Notes under the pieces: generated by a model
Database searches by the model: none
Seen by the model: the letters and a program-made list of their open reading frames with translations, nothing else
What the model was told of the DNA's origin: nothing
Part shown: positions 8,601 to 16,526 of the stretch, in pieces
Layout of the letters: each line of letters begins with the position of its first letter
How positions within the stretch are numbered: position 1 is the stretch's first letter
Position numbers and translations under genes: made by a program
Source: Pseudanabaena sp. M53BS1SP1A06MG
GTDB lineage: Bacteria; Cyanobacteriota; Cyanobacteriia; Pseudanabaenales; Pseudanabaenaceae
Direction of reading: 5' to 3'
NCBI GenBank assembly: GCA_020404105.1
Contig: JADBWH010000105.1
Location: forward strand, 1 to 35,702
DNA length: 35,702 nucleotides

Positions 8601-8968
8601 TCACTAACTTGAATTGTTTCTCCTGCAAATGCGCGACTGCTAGGCAAATCTTGAATCGGATATGGTTCTTCAGTGCCAGCACGATATATTGGGAAAAACT
8701 CTGAAGGGTGATCGGTTTCGGATTCTGAGTAGTGATTAGTACCAAGTAGCGATCGCCCTACATTGTTGATATAAATTAGTTGTCCAGTTGCATCATGGAC
8801 AGCAATTCCCATCGGTGTCGCATCCAAAAATTGGAGCGGATGGCTTTCGCTGACTGACAAAGATGCATTAGCGACAAGTGACTCCACTAGACGCTTGACA
8901 TTAGTTGGTGTGTTTTCCCAATCTTCTGGAGAAATCTGCTCAGATCCTAAAGGAGACTGTTTTTCCAT
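5690..8968 (-). CDS. Multi-PAS hybrid histidine kinase with C-terminal receiver
   Basis: 1092 residues with no membrane segment, so probably cytoplasmic. Five PAS/PAC units are visible (about residues 44-165, 180-300, 305-435, 437-552 and 560-680), several closed by the PAC-type DISDRK sequence. HisKA follows with MSHEIRTPMNG (His near 703), then HATPase_c with the N-box NLIGNAIKF (near 819), DTGVGI and GGTGLGL. The receiver domain at about 970-1090 has LILMDIQMPEMDG (phospho-acceptor Asp near 1021), AMTAN and DYISKP. It should autophosphorylate and relay phosphate to its own receiver and then to an unknown phosphotransfer partner. No conserved haem or bilin (GAF) site was seen. It is monocistronic, so the output is unknown. 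Confidence 0.93.
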   Translation of the reverse strand: MEKQSPLGSEQISPEDWENTPTNVKRLVESLVANASLSVSESHPLQFLDATPMGIAVHDATGQLIYINNVGRSLLGTNHYSESETDHPSEFFPIYRAGTEEPYPIQDLPSSRAFAGETIQVSDLEVHCPDRIVPLEVTATPIFDQQGRVVYAIATFQDISDRLKNEAKRTQAEIALRENELKLRNLTDAIPGVVYQLRLSPEGKFSMPFASQGIQELAEISPELAINDIQAVWDLIFPEDWELLQQSIAVSAQTLEPWDFEFRIQTTSRKVKWILGKSIPSYEESGVIIWNGILIDISDRKQAAALLEKSEQRFRSLFESTQKISVQGYNLQRQVIYWNDASEYLYGYTKAEAIGRKLEDLIVPPEMRKGVIAAIQNWLINGQPIPPDELSLMRKDGSRVAVYSSHVMLRNTEGEQELYCLDIDLSEQKQTEENLRQAVAINQALIDAIPDMIIRTSREGICLDAISPDNMKFLVSPEKFIGNSIFDFLPTEFAQERMYYIEQAFQTGKSQLYEYQILLNGEIHYQEARIVASGNNEAIVLIRDISDRKKLEQELNYSHDLRELLFNESTDALFLLDSNTSLIFDCNQKAIELFEVDRKELLLNIVGNTLHKHRFTAKELVWINREVETKGFCQFELEYVTFKGREFWGDLLLKRINFGEGHFSLARIADITIRKHTEMELLKAKEAAEEATKAKSAFLANMSHEIRTPMNGMLGMAQLLETTELDQEQADFVKTIKDCGDALLNIINDILDFSKIESGMLAIEEWEFNLEELISWVCRLLNSQAIAKQINLQYEIDPHVPTTVCSDRHRLRQILLNLIGNAIKFTQVGEVKVFVTSSSNSSGNKYILKFAIADTGVGIHGDLIDQLFQPFTQADVSINRKYGGTGLGLAISKRLVELLGGTIWFESFGRIGGKPSLDWKSSSSTKGSIQGSIFHFTIASSTSKNEKESIDRQTSVTATLEIDSQLAEKSPLQILLVEDNPSNQLITTKILKTLGYQPDLAKNGLDALQAIQTHSYDLILMDIQMPEMDGLTATKLIRQSPENSHLQIVAMTANILPEDRQAYFDAGMNDYISKPINIREIMQLVSGLNRLI

Positions 8969-9011
8969 AATTACAACATAGACAGGCTTGCTTCAATTCA
9001 TTTATTGGGTG

Positions 9012-9098
9012 TAAGTAGCTAGGCATAAGTAACCTTAGCCCGCTACATGGGCGAACCACGCTACTTGGTTTTGGTTTTTGATTATGTTGAACTACTTA
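9012..9098. repeat. MITE family 1, divergent copy in inverted orientation
   Basis: The left end TAAGTAGCTAGGCATAAGTA matches the inward-read right end of the copies at 10651, 25698 and 27048. The right end, read inward, is TAAGTAGTTCAACATAAT and matches their left end. The centre differs (GCCCGCTACATGGGC instead of the long GC-rich hairpin). It lies between the kinase and argH genes. Confidence 0.65.
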
Positions 9099-9110
9099 TT
9101 TGAGATGCGC

Positions 9111-10502
9111 TTAAACAATGAGTTTTTTCGCTTCTTCTACTTGAATCCTGACTTGCTCAAAGCCAGTTCCTCCATAACTATTGCGAACCTTAACTACCTG
9201 TGCAGGGGCGATCGCCTCAACGATATCTGCTTCTAACTGAGGGTGGAAAGTCTTCCAACGCTCAACGGATAAATCCTTAAGCAAAATCCCTTCGCTAGTA
9301 CAGGTTTTTACCAATTTCCCGACTAATTGATATGCCTCACGGAAAGGAACCCCCTTAGCCGCAAGATAATCAGCAACATCGGTGGCATTAGAGAAGTCCT
9401 CAGCAACTGCCTCAGCAAGTCGCTTAGGCTGAAATTCGATCCCTTCTTCAACTAAAATTGTCATTGCTTCTAAACAGGCACGAACCGTAACCACAGCATC
9501 AAAAATTCCTTCCTTATCCTCTTGCATATCCTTGTTATAAGCCAGAGGTAAGCCCTTGATGATGGTCAGTAATCCCTGCAAATGTCCGAATACCCGTCCT
9601 GTTTTACCACGCACTAATTCGGGAACGTCAGGATTTTTCTTTTGGGGCATGATGCTGGAGCCGGTACTGACGCGATCGCTGAGTTTGACAAAGCTAAATT
9701 CCTGTGATGACCAGAGAATCACTTCTTCAGACAGGCGGCTAAGATGCGCCATGATTAAACTCGCCGCACAGAGAAACTCCACTGCAAAATCGCGATCGGA
9801 CACACCATCAAGGCTATTGCGTCCCACCGAGCCAAAATTTAATAGTTCAGCCGTGTAATGGCGATCAATCGGATGGGGCGTACCTGCTAAAGCACCTGAA
9901 CCGAGAGGCGACACATTGACACGGTTATATATTTCATCCAGCCTTGTCCAATCACGCTGTGCCATCTCAAAATAAGCAAGCAGATGATGCGCGAGGCTGA
10001 TGGGCTGAGCGCGTTGCAAATGCGTATAGCCTGGAATAAAAGTCTCAATATATTGTTCAGCTTTATTCACGAGGGTTTTCTGCCATAGTCGCAGATCCCC
10101 TTGAATTTGACGAATCTGATCACGCAGATATAAACGCACATCCGTGGCAACTTGGTCATTACGTGATCGCGCTGTATGCACTTTTTTACCTACATCACCG
10201 ATCAACTCGGTCAGGCGACGTTCCACCGCAAAATGAACATCCTCAGCGTCAACACCTGGATTAAAACTCCCAGAGCGATATTCTTGGCGGACTTGCTCTA
10301 AACCATTGACAAGTAGTTCCCCTTCTTCGGTACTAATGATCCCCACTTTCGCCAACATCCGCGAGTGCGCCTGCGAGCCTGTAATGTCATATTCAATTAA
10401 ATTAATATCAAAACTAATGCTGGCATTAAATCTAGCGATCGCAGGATGCAGCGCGGTCTCGAAACGCTGACTCCAAGGTTGGGGGGCTTTTGGCTGACTC
10501 AT
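9111..10502 (-). CDS. argH: Argininosuccinate lyase
   Basis: 463 residues, full length for the family. It splits argininosuccinate into arginine and fumarate, the last step of arginine synthesis, in the cytoplasm as a homotetramer. The fumarase/aspartase-superfamily signature [12 protein letters not shown] (residues 281-292, catalytic Ser in GSS) is intact, as are [12 protein letters not shown] (residues 110-121), [10 protein letters not shown] near the N-terminus, [10 protein letters not shown] and YGGTGFEQV at the C-terminus. The start ATG gives the usual short tail before WSQRFE. It is a single gene flanked by repeats on both sides. Confidence 0.97.
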   Translation of the reverse strand: MSQPKAPQPWSQRFETALHPAIARFNASISFDINLIEYDITGSQAHSRMLAKVGIISTEEGELLVNGLEQVRQEYRSGSFNPGVDAEDVHFAVERRLTELIGDVGKKVHTARSRNDQVATDVRLYLRDQIRQIQGDLRLWQKTLVNKAEQYIETFIPGYTHLQRAQPISLAHHLLAYFEMAQRDWTRLDEIYNRVNVSPLGSGALAGTPHPIDRHYTAELLNFGSVGRNSLDGVSDRDFAVEFLCAASLIMAHLSRLSEEVILWSSQEFSFVKLSDRVSTGSSIMPQKKNPDVPELVRGKTGRVFGHLQGLLTIIKGLPLAYNKDMQEDKEGIFDAVVTVRACLEAMTILVEEGIEFQPKRLAEAVAEDFSNATDVADYLAAKGVPFREAYQLVGKLVKTCTSEGILLKDLSVERWKTFHPQLEADIVEAIAPAQVVKVRNSYGGTGFEQVRIQVEEAKKLIV

Positions 10503-10650
10503 ACAAAAAAACTGTAGTACTCGAAAATTTAGTTTACTTTTTGACAGGAGGTTTTGCGCCTTTTTGTCAGTAATTTATTATTTAACTTCTTTCCTTAAGC
10601 CATTTCCGCACTGCACGAACAATTGAGTATTAGGTTTGCCAACTATATAT

Positions 10651-10753
10651 AAGTAGCTCAACTTAATTAAAACCCAAACCAGAATTTTGTTCCGCCCGCT
10701 ACGCGGGCGGAACAAAATTCTCGATTTTTAGTTTACTTATGTCTAGCTACTTA
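10651..10753. repeat. MITE family 1, copy A
   Basis: A 103-bp unit with ends AAGTAGCT and AGCTACTT flanked by TA. The inner inverted repeat has arms 10681-10699 and 10703-10721 (AGAATTTTGTTCCGCCCGC, perfect 19 bp) around TAC. Near-identical units lie at 25698-25801 and 27048-27150. It has no coding capacity. TA-flanked ends suggest a Tc1/mariner/IS630-type mobiliser. Confidence 0.8.
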
Positions 10754-10830
10754 GCAGTCCTAAATCATTTGTAGATTTTTAGGTTTGTGGGAGGGCTCCC
10801 CGAAGGGGAACACTTCCACAAAACATTTAA
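10753..10830. repeat. Putative dispersed hairpin element (family 3)
   Basis: Directly after MITE copy A comes AGCAGTCCTAAATCATTTG, a spacer, and an imperfect hairpin (GTTTGTGGGAGGGCTCCCC/GGGGAACACTTCCACAAAAC). Related stretches occur at about 1436-1535 (AGCAGTCCAAAATCG, then TTTTGGAAGAACCCCTCGAA) and at 15135-15165 (CAATCCTAAATGGTTTGTGG). Similarity was judged by eye only. It is the rest of the 413-bp gap upstream of 10916. Confidence 0.4.
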
Positions 10831-10915
10831 GATTTATACATTTGGCAAAACAAACTTTTTCTATATCTAGTGTCTGCTATGATGCTTGATAGAAAATTAA
10901 ACGCTAGATTTGTAT

Positions 10916-11518
10916 ATGGTGGCTCAAATTAAAACGGCTCAGATTAAGGCAAATCAGCCTAATCCTCATCACAATCAGACCAATCAGCCTAGGACTAACC
11001 TCGCTATTACCAATTCACCGAAAACCACATCTCTCGTGACACCAATTAAAGGCAATGTTCAGGTTTTTATTGCGCCCCATCGTAACCTTTATACCGATAT
11101 CATCGCCCAAGGCTTACGAATAGCGGGGCAAGGCACACAGGTATTACTTGTCCAACTCTTTCAATCAGGCATTAATCAAGGCTTGAGTAATCCTCGTCGG
11201 TTGGTAGAAAATCTTGAATGGCTTCGTTGTGACGCTCAGCGTGATCTGTCTAACTCTGAAATCGGATTGACAGATGAGGAAAAGACCGCAGTTTTAGAAT
11301 TGTGGGACTATGCCAAGATTGCTATTAAGTCTGGCAATGCAGGTTTAGTTGTTCTGGATGAGGCAAATTTGCTCGTGGCGCGATCACTAATTACTGAAGA
11401 AGAGTTGCTCAATGTGCTAGAAACGCGATCGCCTAAAGTAAATATCATTTTGACGGGTATTGCGATGCCAGCAAGTATTGCTGATTATGCTGATCAAGTT
11501 ACCCATCGCCGCAATTAA
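10916..11518 (+). CDS. CobA/CobO-like (corrinoid adenosyltransferase-fold) protein lacking the P-loop
   Basis: 200 residues from the ATG; a TTG two codons upstream is less likely. The N-terminal 45 residues are a Gln/Asn/Thr-rich tail. The rest follows the BtuR/CobO layout: a beta strand NVQVFIA, the helix LYTDIIAQGLRIAGQGTQVL, the strand LLVQLFQSG, a central helix, Walker-B-like LVVLDEANLLV (Asp148-Glu149), and ETRSPKVNIILTG at the end. Where CobO has GNGKGKTT this protein has APHRNLYTD, so the Walker A Gly-Lys-Thr is missing and ordinary ATP binding is unlikely. It is probably a non-catalytic relative. No cobalamin genes are nearby. The real role is unknown. Confidence 0.7.
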   Translation: MVAQIKTAQIKANQPNPHHNQTNQPRTNLAITNSPKTTSLVTPIKGNVQVFIAPHRNLYTDIIAQGLRIAGQGTQVLLVQLFQSGINQGLSNPRRLVENLEWLRCDAQRDLSNSEIGLTDEEKTAVLELWDYAKIAIKSGNAGLVVLDEANLLVARSLITEEELLNVLETRSPKVNIILTGIAMPASIADYADQVTHRRN

Positions 11519-11540
11519 TCCGCTCTGCAATTTAAGCAAA

Positions 11541-11579
11541 GGGTTCAAGAAAGCTCGCTGAGCGGGCTTTCATGAACCC
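11541..11579. terminator. Shared hairpin between convergent genes, overlapping the ycf20 stop
   Basis: GGGTTCA pairs with TGAACCC, and GAAAGCTCGCT with AGCGGGCTTTC (one G-T wobble). The right arm contains the last codons and TGA of ycf20 (stop at 11570-11572). It lies between the ends of the CobA-like and ycf20 genes, so it probably terminates both. Confidence 0.6.
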
Positions 11580-11923
11580 AACTTAAAGGCTTCAAGGAAT
11601 AAGCCATAAATGACACCAATCTTCAGCGAATTTAATAATTCTTGGATTAATGGTCGCGGAGCCAAGCTACCATCTGCAAGAGTTACTCGATTAGCGCTAT
11701 AGATAAATCGGCTAATGACTTCTACAATCACAACTGTTACTCCTGCCGCGATAATATCTAAATTTGATTTAGCACCTGTTGAAGTGGAGATCACCGAAGC
11801 CAAAAAGAATCCCATTAATAAACTAATCAAGATCAAAGATGATCGCCGCCAAGACTGACGTGACCAACGTGATATCTGTCCAGAGAAAACGGTTACAATA
11901 GTGCTGATTCGAGTATTTTGCAT
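11570..11923 (-). CDS. ycf20: Ycf20 / DUF565 family membrane protein
   Basis: 117 residues. A basic amphipathic N-terminus (ISRWSRQSWRRSSL) is followed by a hydrophobic helix LILISLLMGFFLASVIS, a second helix DIIAAGVTVVIVEVISRFIY and a C-terminal segment LLNSLKIGVIYGLFLEAFKL. This matches the DUF565/Ycf20 family of cyanobacteria and plastids, thylakoid-associated and linked to non-photochemical quenching in algae and plants. The function in cyanobacteria is not settled. It is divergent from the DUF3685 regulator, 64 bp away, with a tandem 12-mer in between. Confidence 0.8.
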   Translation of the reverse strand: MQNTRISTIVTVFSGQISRWSRQSWRRSSLILISLLMGFFLASVISTSTGAKSNLDIIAAGVTVVIVEVISRFIYSANRVTLADGSLAPRPLIQELLNSLKIGVIYGLFLEAFKLGS

Positions 11924-11926
11924 AGT

Positions 11927-11950
11927 TATGTATTTGCATATGTATTTGCA
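11927..11950. promoter_or_regulatory. Tandem TATGTATTTGCA (two perfect copies) between divergent genes
   Basis: The 12-mer TATGTATTTGCA occurs twice back to back, 4 bp upstream of the ycf20 start and 38 bp upstream of the regulator gene. Its place in a 64-bp divergent promoter region suggests a binding site for a dimeric or cooperative regulator, but chance duplication is possible. Confidence 0.4.
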
Positions 11951-11987
11951 AAGCTATTAACGCTAATTTTATTACGTCAGTTCCTCA

Positions 11988-13757
11988 ATGAGTAATGATT
12001 TATATAGGTTACTTTTAATTGATAGCGATCGCATTTTTCGGATGGGGATGCGGGCTTGGTTGGCACAGTTTTCTGACTTGGAAGTTGTGGCGGAAGTCAA
12101 TACTGCTGAGGCAGTTTTTGAACTCCTTAGCGATGATGCAATAGACCTTGATTTGATATTACTTGATCTCAACCTAGAACGTAGTAATTCTGAGGCTAGC
12201 TCTATACATCTATCAGGGTTAGAACTTTGTCAGCAACTAAAGACAAAATATCCAGATTTACCGATTTTGTTGCTAATTTCAACCCAGCCGACCGAAGTAG
12301 TGGCGATCGCTTTACGGGCTGGCGTGGAAGGGTATTGTCTCAAAGGAGCTAATCCTGAAGAACTAATTATTGCTATTCGTCAAGTTGCCGCAGGAGAAAT
12401 TTATCTAGGCGATCCCAATTCTCTTCAGATTAACCAAACTAAGCAGCCATTAAACCTACCTAATGAACCAGTTAGTGTACTATCCATTATTCGTCATAAT
12501 TTCTATTTGTCGGGACTGAGACAAATTGATTGTGCTCTATATGAAGTTAAGGCAAATTTAGAGGAAGTCAATCCTCAACAACTGGGAGAACGCCTAACTC
12601 AATTAGTTTTAGCAGGACAGGTACGAGAGTTAAAAGCAGCGCGTTGGTTAATCCATCAACTATGGAAACCCTCAAAAAGACCAAATATTCTGTCGTCATC
12701 GAATGAGGTAATTCCAAATAACCTAGCTAGTGATGTCGAAGTTGTGAATCCTCAAGTGGATATCAGTGGACTAACGAAGGAGTCAAATACGCTGGCAGTT
12801 CAAGCAAGTCTATGGGATCGAACTGTCGAGAAGTTGCAGTCAAATTTAGTGAATCTGAGTAAGACTCCTTTAGAAATTGATATTTTGAAGGATGAGAAAA
12901 AACGGGAACTGTTATATATTGCACTGCGGCAGGTGGAGCAAAGCTTGACAGAATTACGCTTCTCTGAGATTCAATCATCGCAACTGCATGATCAAATTTC
13001 AACAATTTTAAAAAATATTTGGCAGGAAACGGTTATTAACTTTTTTGGTAAATATTATTGTCTGAGTAATTATTTAGATAATTCAGAAATAAATATTGTT
13101 GATGTACTACTAAAAGATGTTGCAATTGTCGAAATTGCTTTCTTAAATAAAATTCCGCAGATTGAGAATTTCTTATCCCATTTACTTTTTGAGACTGAAT
13201 TAATAGTTAATAATGCTAATTTAGCAATTGGTACGCCTGAAGCAATGCGGAGAGCTGAATTAATTCTCGATAATTTATTGATTCAAATTGCCAATGGCGT
13301 AATCTACCCGCTTTTAAATCATTTTGCTGATGTGGAAGAAATTAAGCAAAGATTCTATCGCTACAACTTATTACCTACTCGTGAAATTGAACGATTTCGT
13401 AATGATTTGTCTTGGAAATATCGCTTGGAGAAATATATTACTAATCCACAGTTGATTTTTGAAAGTCGCCAAGTTCTATTTGCTTTTGCAAATTCAGGAA
13501 TCAAGCAAGTTAGAATCTATGCACCACGTAGTCAGGAATTACAACAATTAGAAGGAATTCAACTAGCAGTAACTTTAGTTCTAGAGCTACAAGATGCGAT
13601 CGCACCAAGATTCAAGTCAGCGATCGCCTTTATCGGTAGTGGGTTTGTGTATGTCTTAACCAATGTGATTGGACGCGGGATTGGGCTAATCGGACGTGGT
13701 GTATTACAAGGGATTGGTACTGCTTGGCAAGAAAGTCGTCCTAAACCTAAGAAGTGA
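11988..13757 (+). CDS. Response regulator with C-terminal DUF3685
   Basis: 589 residues. An N-terminal receiver (residues 1-135) has the acidic pocket in LLLIDSDR (Asp12-Ser-Asp14), phospho-acceptor Asp60 in LILLDLNLE, and GVEGYCLKGANPEELI (Lys of the switch region) as in NarL-type receivers. There is no helix-turn-helix. The remaining 450 residues are largely helical and match the cyanobacterial DUF3685 layout, ending in a Gly-rich hydrophobic stretch (FIGSGFVYVLTNVIGRGIGL) that may be membrane-associated, then a basic tail ESRPKPKK. It has no DNA-binding output, so its effect is probably through protein contact. A partner kinase is not adjacent. Its stop codon lies inside a perfect hairpin. 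Confidence 0.82.
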   Translation: MSNDLYRLLLIDSDRIFRMGMRAWLAQFSDLEVVAEVNTAEAVFELLSDDAIDLDLILLDLNLERSNSEASSIHLSGLELCQQLKTKYPDLPILLLISTQPTEVVAIALRAGVEGYCLKGANPEELIIAIRQVAAGEIYLGDPNSLQINQTKQPLNLPNEPVSVLSIIRHNFYLSGLRQIDCALYEVKANLEEVNPQQLGERLTQLVLAGQVRELKAARWLIHQLWKPSKRPNILSSSNEVIPNNLASDVEVVNPQVDISGLTKESNTLAVQASLWDRTVEKLQSNLVNLSKTPLEIDILKDEKKRELLYIALRQVEQSLTELRFSEIQSSQLHDQISTILKNIWQETVINFFGKYYCLSNYLDNSEINIVDVLLKDVAIVEIAFLNKIPQIENFLSHLLFETELIVNNANLAIGTPEAMRRAELILDNLLIQIANGVIYPLLNHFADVEEIKQRFYRYNLLPTREIERFRNDLSWKYRLEKYITNPQLIFESRQVLFAFANSGIKQVRIYAPRSQELQQLEGIQLAVTLVLELQDAIAPRFKSAIAFIGSGFVYVLTNVIGRGIGLIGRGVLQGIGTAWQESRPKPKK

Positions 13758-13802
13758 TACTGAAGTGTTGCACAAAGTATCACTTCAGTATCACTTCTTA
13801 GG
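13746..13802 (+). terminator. Perfect 22-bp hairpin that includes the stop codon of the DUF3685 regulator
   Basis: Arms 13746-13767 (CCTAAGAAGTGATACTGAAG plus TG) and 13781-13802 are perfectly complementary around 13 bases. The left arm contains the last three codons (Pro-Lys-Lys) and the TGA. The right arm is an inverted copy of the gene's own 3' end. Confidence 0.7.
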
Positions 13803-13922
13803 TAAGTTTGTCGTTTGTATCATCCATAATATTAGCAAAGTTTTTTTGATGTATCAGTGATTTATTGGTGCAAGCCTCTCAAAACTCTAGCAATAAATAA
13901 GCTTCAAAAATCACCCAATTAT

Positions 13923-14909
13923 TTAAATCCCTGCATGTCCCATTGCAATACCTGCGACTAGCATCCCAATCACAAGGAAGGGTTGAGCGCTTGCCTGATA
14001 TTTGACATCGTTCTTCAGTGGATCGCGGAGGAAGTACATATCTTGGAAGGTTATCTGGGGAATTACTAATAGCACGATTAAACTCGCTAATAGTTGCTGC
14101 CCGACCGTAACTAGATAGACAGCAATTCCAATTTGGAAAACATCGATCGCTGTTGCGGAGATCAATGCTGCTTTCTGTACCCCAAAGATCACGGGTAAAG
14201 ACTGCAAGCCTAATTCGCGATCGCCTTCCACGCTCTTGAAGTCGTTAACTACAGCAATCCCTAAGCCTGCGAAACTGTAAATCAAGGTGACAATTACCAC
14301 AGTCGCATTCAGATGCCCGTAAAGTGCATGACCTGCCCACCAAGGTAGGGCGATATAGCTGGCTCCAAGAGCATAGTTACCGAGCCATCCATTTTGCTTA
14401 AGCTTTAAAGGGGGAGCAGAGTAGATATAGGCAACCAGTGAGCCACCTAGCGCTAATTTGGTCATGATAAAGTCGGCATGACCTGCGGTGATATCGAGGA
14501 TCGCGGCGACACCAATACCACCCAGCAACAAAATCCAAATCTGAGCAATAACTTGATTGAGGGGAATTGCTCCCGATGGAATTGGGCGATATGGTTCGTT
14601 AATTGCGTCAATTTCGCGATCATAATAATCATTAATCGTCTGGGTATAGCCCGTCAGTAGGGGACCTGACATAAGCATACAAAGTAGCGATCGCAATACG
14701 TTTTCAATTGACCATGTAAACTCGCCAGAGGAGGCAGCACCACAGAGTACGCCCCACATTAGAGGGATCCATGTAATCGGTTTCATCAATTGCAAACGGA
14801 TCTTCCAGATCGAAGCTTCTTTAATATCCGCACCTTTCATTCCGAGCATTTGGCGGGTACGGGCTTCGCGAGACTCGCTCGCTGGTACGTCAGGGGTTGG
14901 AGATGACAT
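13923..14909 (-). CDS. chlG: Chlorophyll synthase
   Basis: 328 residues. It belongs to the UbiA prenyltransferase superfamily and esterifies chlorophyllide a with phytyl or geranylgeranyl diphosphate in the thylakoid membrane. The first Asp-rich motif is NDYYDREIDAINEPYRPIPS (starting at residue 93, binds the diphosphate through Mg). The second is NDFKSVEGDRELGLQSLP (residues 222-239). Together with a ChlG-type N-terminus (MLGMKGADIKEASIWKIRLQ) they separate it from other UbiA proteins. About eight or nine membrane helices are visible. It is a single gene on the minus strand, with a 332-bp upstream gap. Confidence 0.95.
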   Translation of the reverse strand: MSSPTPDVPASESREARTRQMLGMKGADIKEASIWKIRLQLMKPITWIPLMWGVLCGAASSGEFTWSIENVLRSLLCMLMSGPLLTGYTQTINDYYDREIDAINEPYRPIPSGAIPLNQVIAQIWILLLGGIGVAAILDITAGHADFIMTKLALGGSLVAYIYSAPPLKLKQNGWLGNYALGASYIALPWWAGHALYGHLNATVVIVTLIYSFAGLGIAVVNDFKSVEGDRELGLQSLPVIFGVQKAALISATAIDVFQIGIAVYLVTVGQQLLASLIVLLVIPQITFQDMYFLRDPLKNDVKYQASAQPFLVIGMLVAGIAMGHAGI

Positions 14910-15241
14910 ATTTACAAAAATTTATAGACCTGCGGTTGATTATATCCCGTAGTAATACCTAAGCAATACTTAGGCGATCGCTATAGTGGTTTTTAAACAA
15001 ACGAGGTACAGGATTAATTGAAAAGCGCTATAACTTGTATTTCAAGTTACAAATAGCTATTTGGCATATTTACAGTAATAACTATTTGTATTTTTATCAC
15101 TAAAATTATTGATAACTTCTTGTCTTATATATAACAATCCTAAATGGTTTGTGGAAGTGCCCCCCATTTATGATTGTTATAGTCCAAGTTGTATTTAGAA
15201 AAACTTTTCCGAAGTTGAGCAAGTGCGAAACATGGAGTATT
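14910..15241. other. Intergenic gap between rtcB and chlG
   Basis: AT-rich and without a convincing gene. It holds a small inverted repeat AACTTG-TATTT-CAAGTT (about 15030-15050) and a stretch at 15135-15165 resembling the family-3 element at 10753. The chlG promoter should lie at its left end. Nothing else was recognised. Confidence 0.5.
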
Positions 15242-16423
15242 TCAACCTTTCACACAAATAATTTGCTTCAAAGTCGCAACTACTTCTACAAGATCGAATT
15301 GCTGATGCATCACTTGCTCAATCGGTTTATAAGCCGCAGGGATCTCATCAATGATACCTGTATCCTTGCGACATTCAACTCCTTTAGTCTGCTGAATCAA
15401 ATCATCTAAAGTGAACTGATCCTTGGCTTTACTGCGAGATAGCAATCGCCCCGCACCATGAGAACAGGAACAATAACTTTCAGCATTTCCCTTTCCTTTA
15501 ACAATGAAAGATTTCGCTCCCATGGAACCAGGAATAATGCCATAGTCTTCTGTTCTCGCTCTCACCGCACCTTTGCGCGTGACATACACATCTTCACCGA
15601 AATGAGTTTCCTTTTCAGCGTAGTTGTGATGACAATTGACAGCGAGCAGAGGCTTACATGGTTTACCCCCACTCGCATACTTCTCGATAATCTTCTTAAA
15701 TCGTGCCATCATCACATCTCGATTCCAATGTGCATATGCTTGAGCCCATTGCAAATCGCGCCAGTAAGCGGCGAATTCAGAAGTGCCTGCCACAAAATAG
15801 GCGAGGTCTTTATCGGGCAAAGAAGTTCCTGCGAGTTTTGCTAAATCCTTTGCCGTCTCAATATGTCTTTGCGCTAGCATATTGCCGATATTCCGAGATC
15901 CAGAATGTAGCATAAGCCATATTTGATTATCCGTATCTATGCAGACTTCGATGAAGTGATTGCCTCCACCGAGGGAACCCATTTGCTTCATCGCTTTGCT
16001 CTCTAGGTGCTGAACGCCACTATGCAAATCGTTGAATTCACGCCATCCTTGCCAGTTGAGAACAGGCTTTTCTACTTCTTTATTATCGTTAAAACCGACA
16101 GGAATTGCAGTTTCAATTTCTAAACGAATTTGCTTTAGCTTTCCCTCTAGCTGTTCATAGTGAAATGGAGTTTTGATCGCGGTCATGCCACAACCAATGT
16201 CTACGCCCACAGCCGCAGGTACGATCGCTTCTTTGGTGGCAACGACGGAACCTACGAGTGCGCCTTTACCGAGATGGACATCGGGCATGAGGGCTACATG
16301 TTTGAACACAAAGGGCAAGGAGGCAACATTTTTTGCCATTTGTGTTTCAGCATGACCTAGACCATGATCTGCCCAAGACAAGACTGGCTTGGGTGTGGAA
16401 ATATCTAATTTTTGAAAAGGCAT
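15242..16423 (-). CDS. rtcB: RNA-splicing ligase RtcB
   Basis: 393 residues, the short bacterial form. RtcB is a Mn- and GTP-dependent ligase that joins 2',3'-cyclic phosphate or 3'-phosphate ends to 5'-OH RNA. The metal and catalytic signatures are intact: GVDIGCGM (Cys78), GGGNHFIE (residues 152-159), HSGSRNIG (residues 173-180), NCHHNYAE (residues 263-270), RKGAVRA, and SHGAGR (residues 321-326, guanylylated His322). RtcA and RtcR are not nearby. The start ATG is followed by a normal N-terminus. A 16-bp perfect palindrome lies 12 bases upstream of the start codon. Confidence 0.95.
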   Translation of the reverse strand: MPFQKLDISTPKPVLSWADHGLGHAETQMAKNVASLPFVFKHVALMPDVHLGKGALVGSVVATKEAIVPAAVGVDIGCGMTAIKTPFHYEQLEGKLKQIRLEIETAIPVGFNDNKEVEKPVLNWQGWREFNDLHSGVQHLESKAMKQMGSLGGGNHFIEVCIDTDNQIWLMLHSGSRNIGNMLAQRHIETAKDLAKLAGTSLPDKDLAYFVAGTSEFAAYWRDLQWAQAYAHWNRDVMMARFKKIIEKYASGGKPCKPLLAVNCHHNYAEKETHFGEDVYVTRKGAVRARTEDYGIIPGSMGAKSFIVKGKGNAESYCSCSHGAGRLLSRSKAKDQFTLDDLIQQTKGVECRKDTGIIDEIPAAYKPIEQVMHQQFDLVEVVATLKQIICVKG

Positions 16424-16435
16424 AATTTTAAGGAC

Positions 16436-16471
16436 GTTTCAATATGTAGTATGTATACTACATATTGAAAC
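16436..16471. promoter_or_regulatory. 36-bp palindrome immediately upstream of rtcB
   Basis: Arms GTTTCAATATGTAGTA (16436-16451) and TACTACATATTGAAAC (16456-16471) are perfectly complementary around TGTA. It ends 12 bases before the rtcB ATG and is separate from the thiE terminator. It could be an operator for a dimeric repressor or activator, or a 5'-UTR hairpin affecting initiation. It is too AT-rich and too close to the start to be a good terminator. Confidence 0.5.
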
Positions 16472-16485
16472 ATAATCACACAATA

Positions 16486-16522
16486 TTTCTTGAGAATGAC
16501 CCTTCGGGTCATTCTCAAGAAA
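16486..16522 (-). terminator. Perfect 17-bp terminator hairpin after thiE
   Basis: Arms TTTCTTGAGAATGACCC and GGGTCATTCTCAAGAAA pair around TTC, four bases past the thiE stop codon. On the minus strand the stem ends in AAGAAATATTG, so the U run is weak, but position and stability fit the end of the operon. Confidence 0.7.
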
Positions 16523-16526
16523 CTAT

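Noticed and set aside
9556-9858. A 100-residue plus-strand frame inside argH
   Set aside because: It is antisense to the catalytic region of a full-length enzyme, so it is a shadow.
10651-10753. MITE hairpin considered as an intrinsic terminator of argH or its neighbour
   Set aside because: It lies upstream of both flanking genes' starts and recurs with the same flanks elsewhere, so it is a repeat.
15149-16360. Several plus-strand frames opposite rtcB, the longest 128 residues
   Set aside because: rtcB is intact with all motifs, and the opposite frames show no family pattern.
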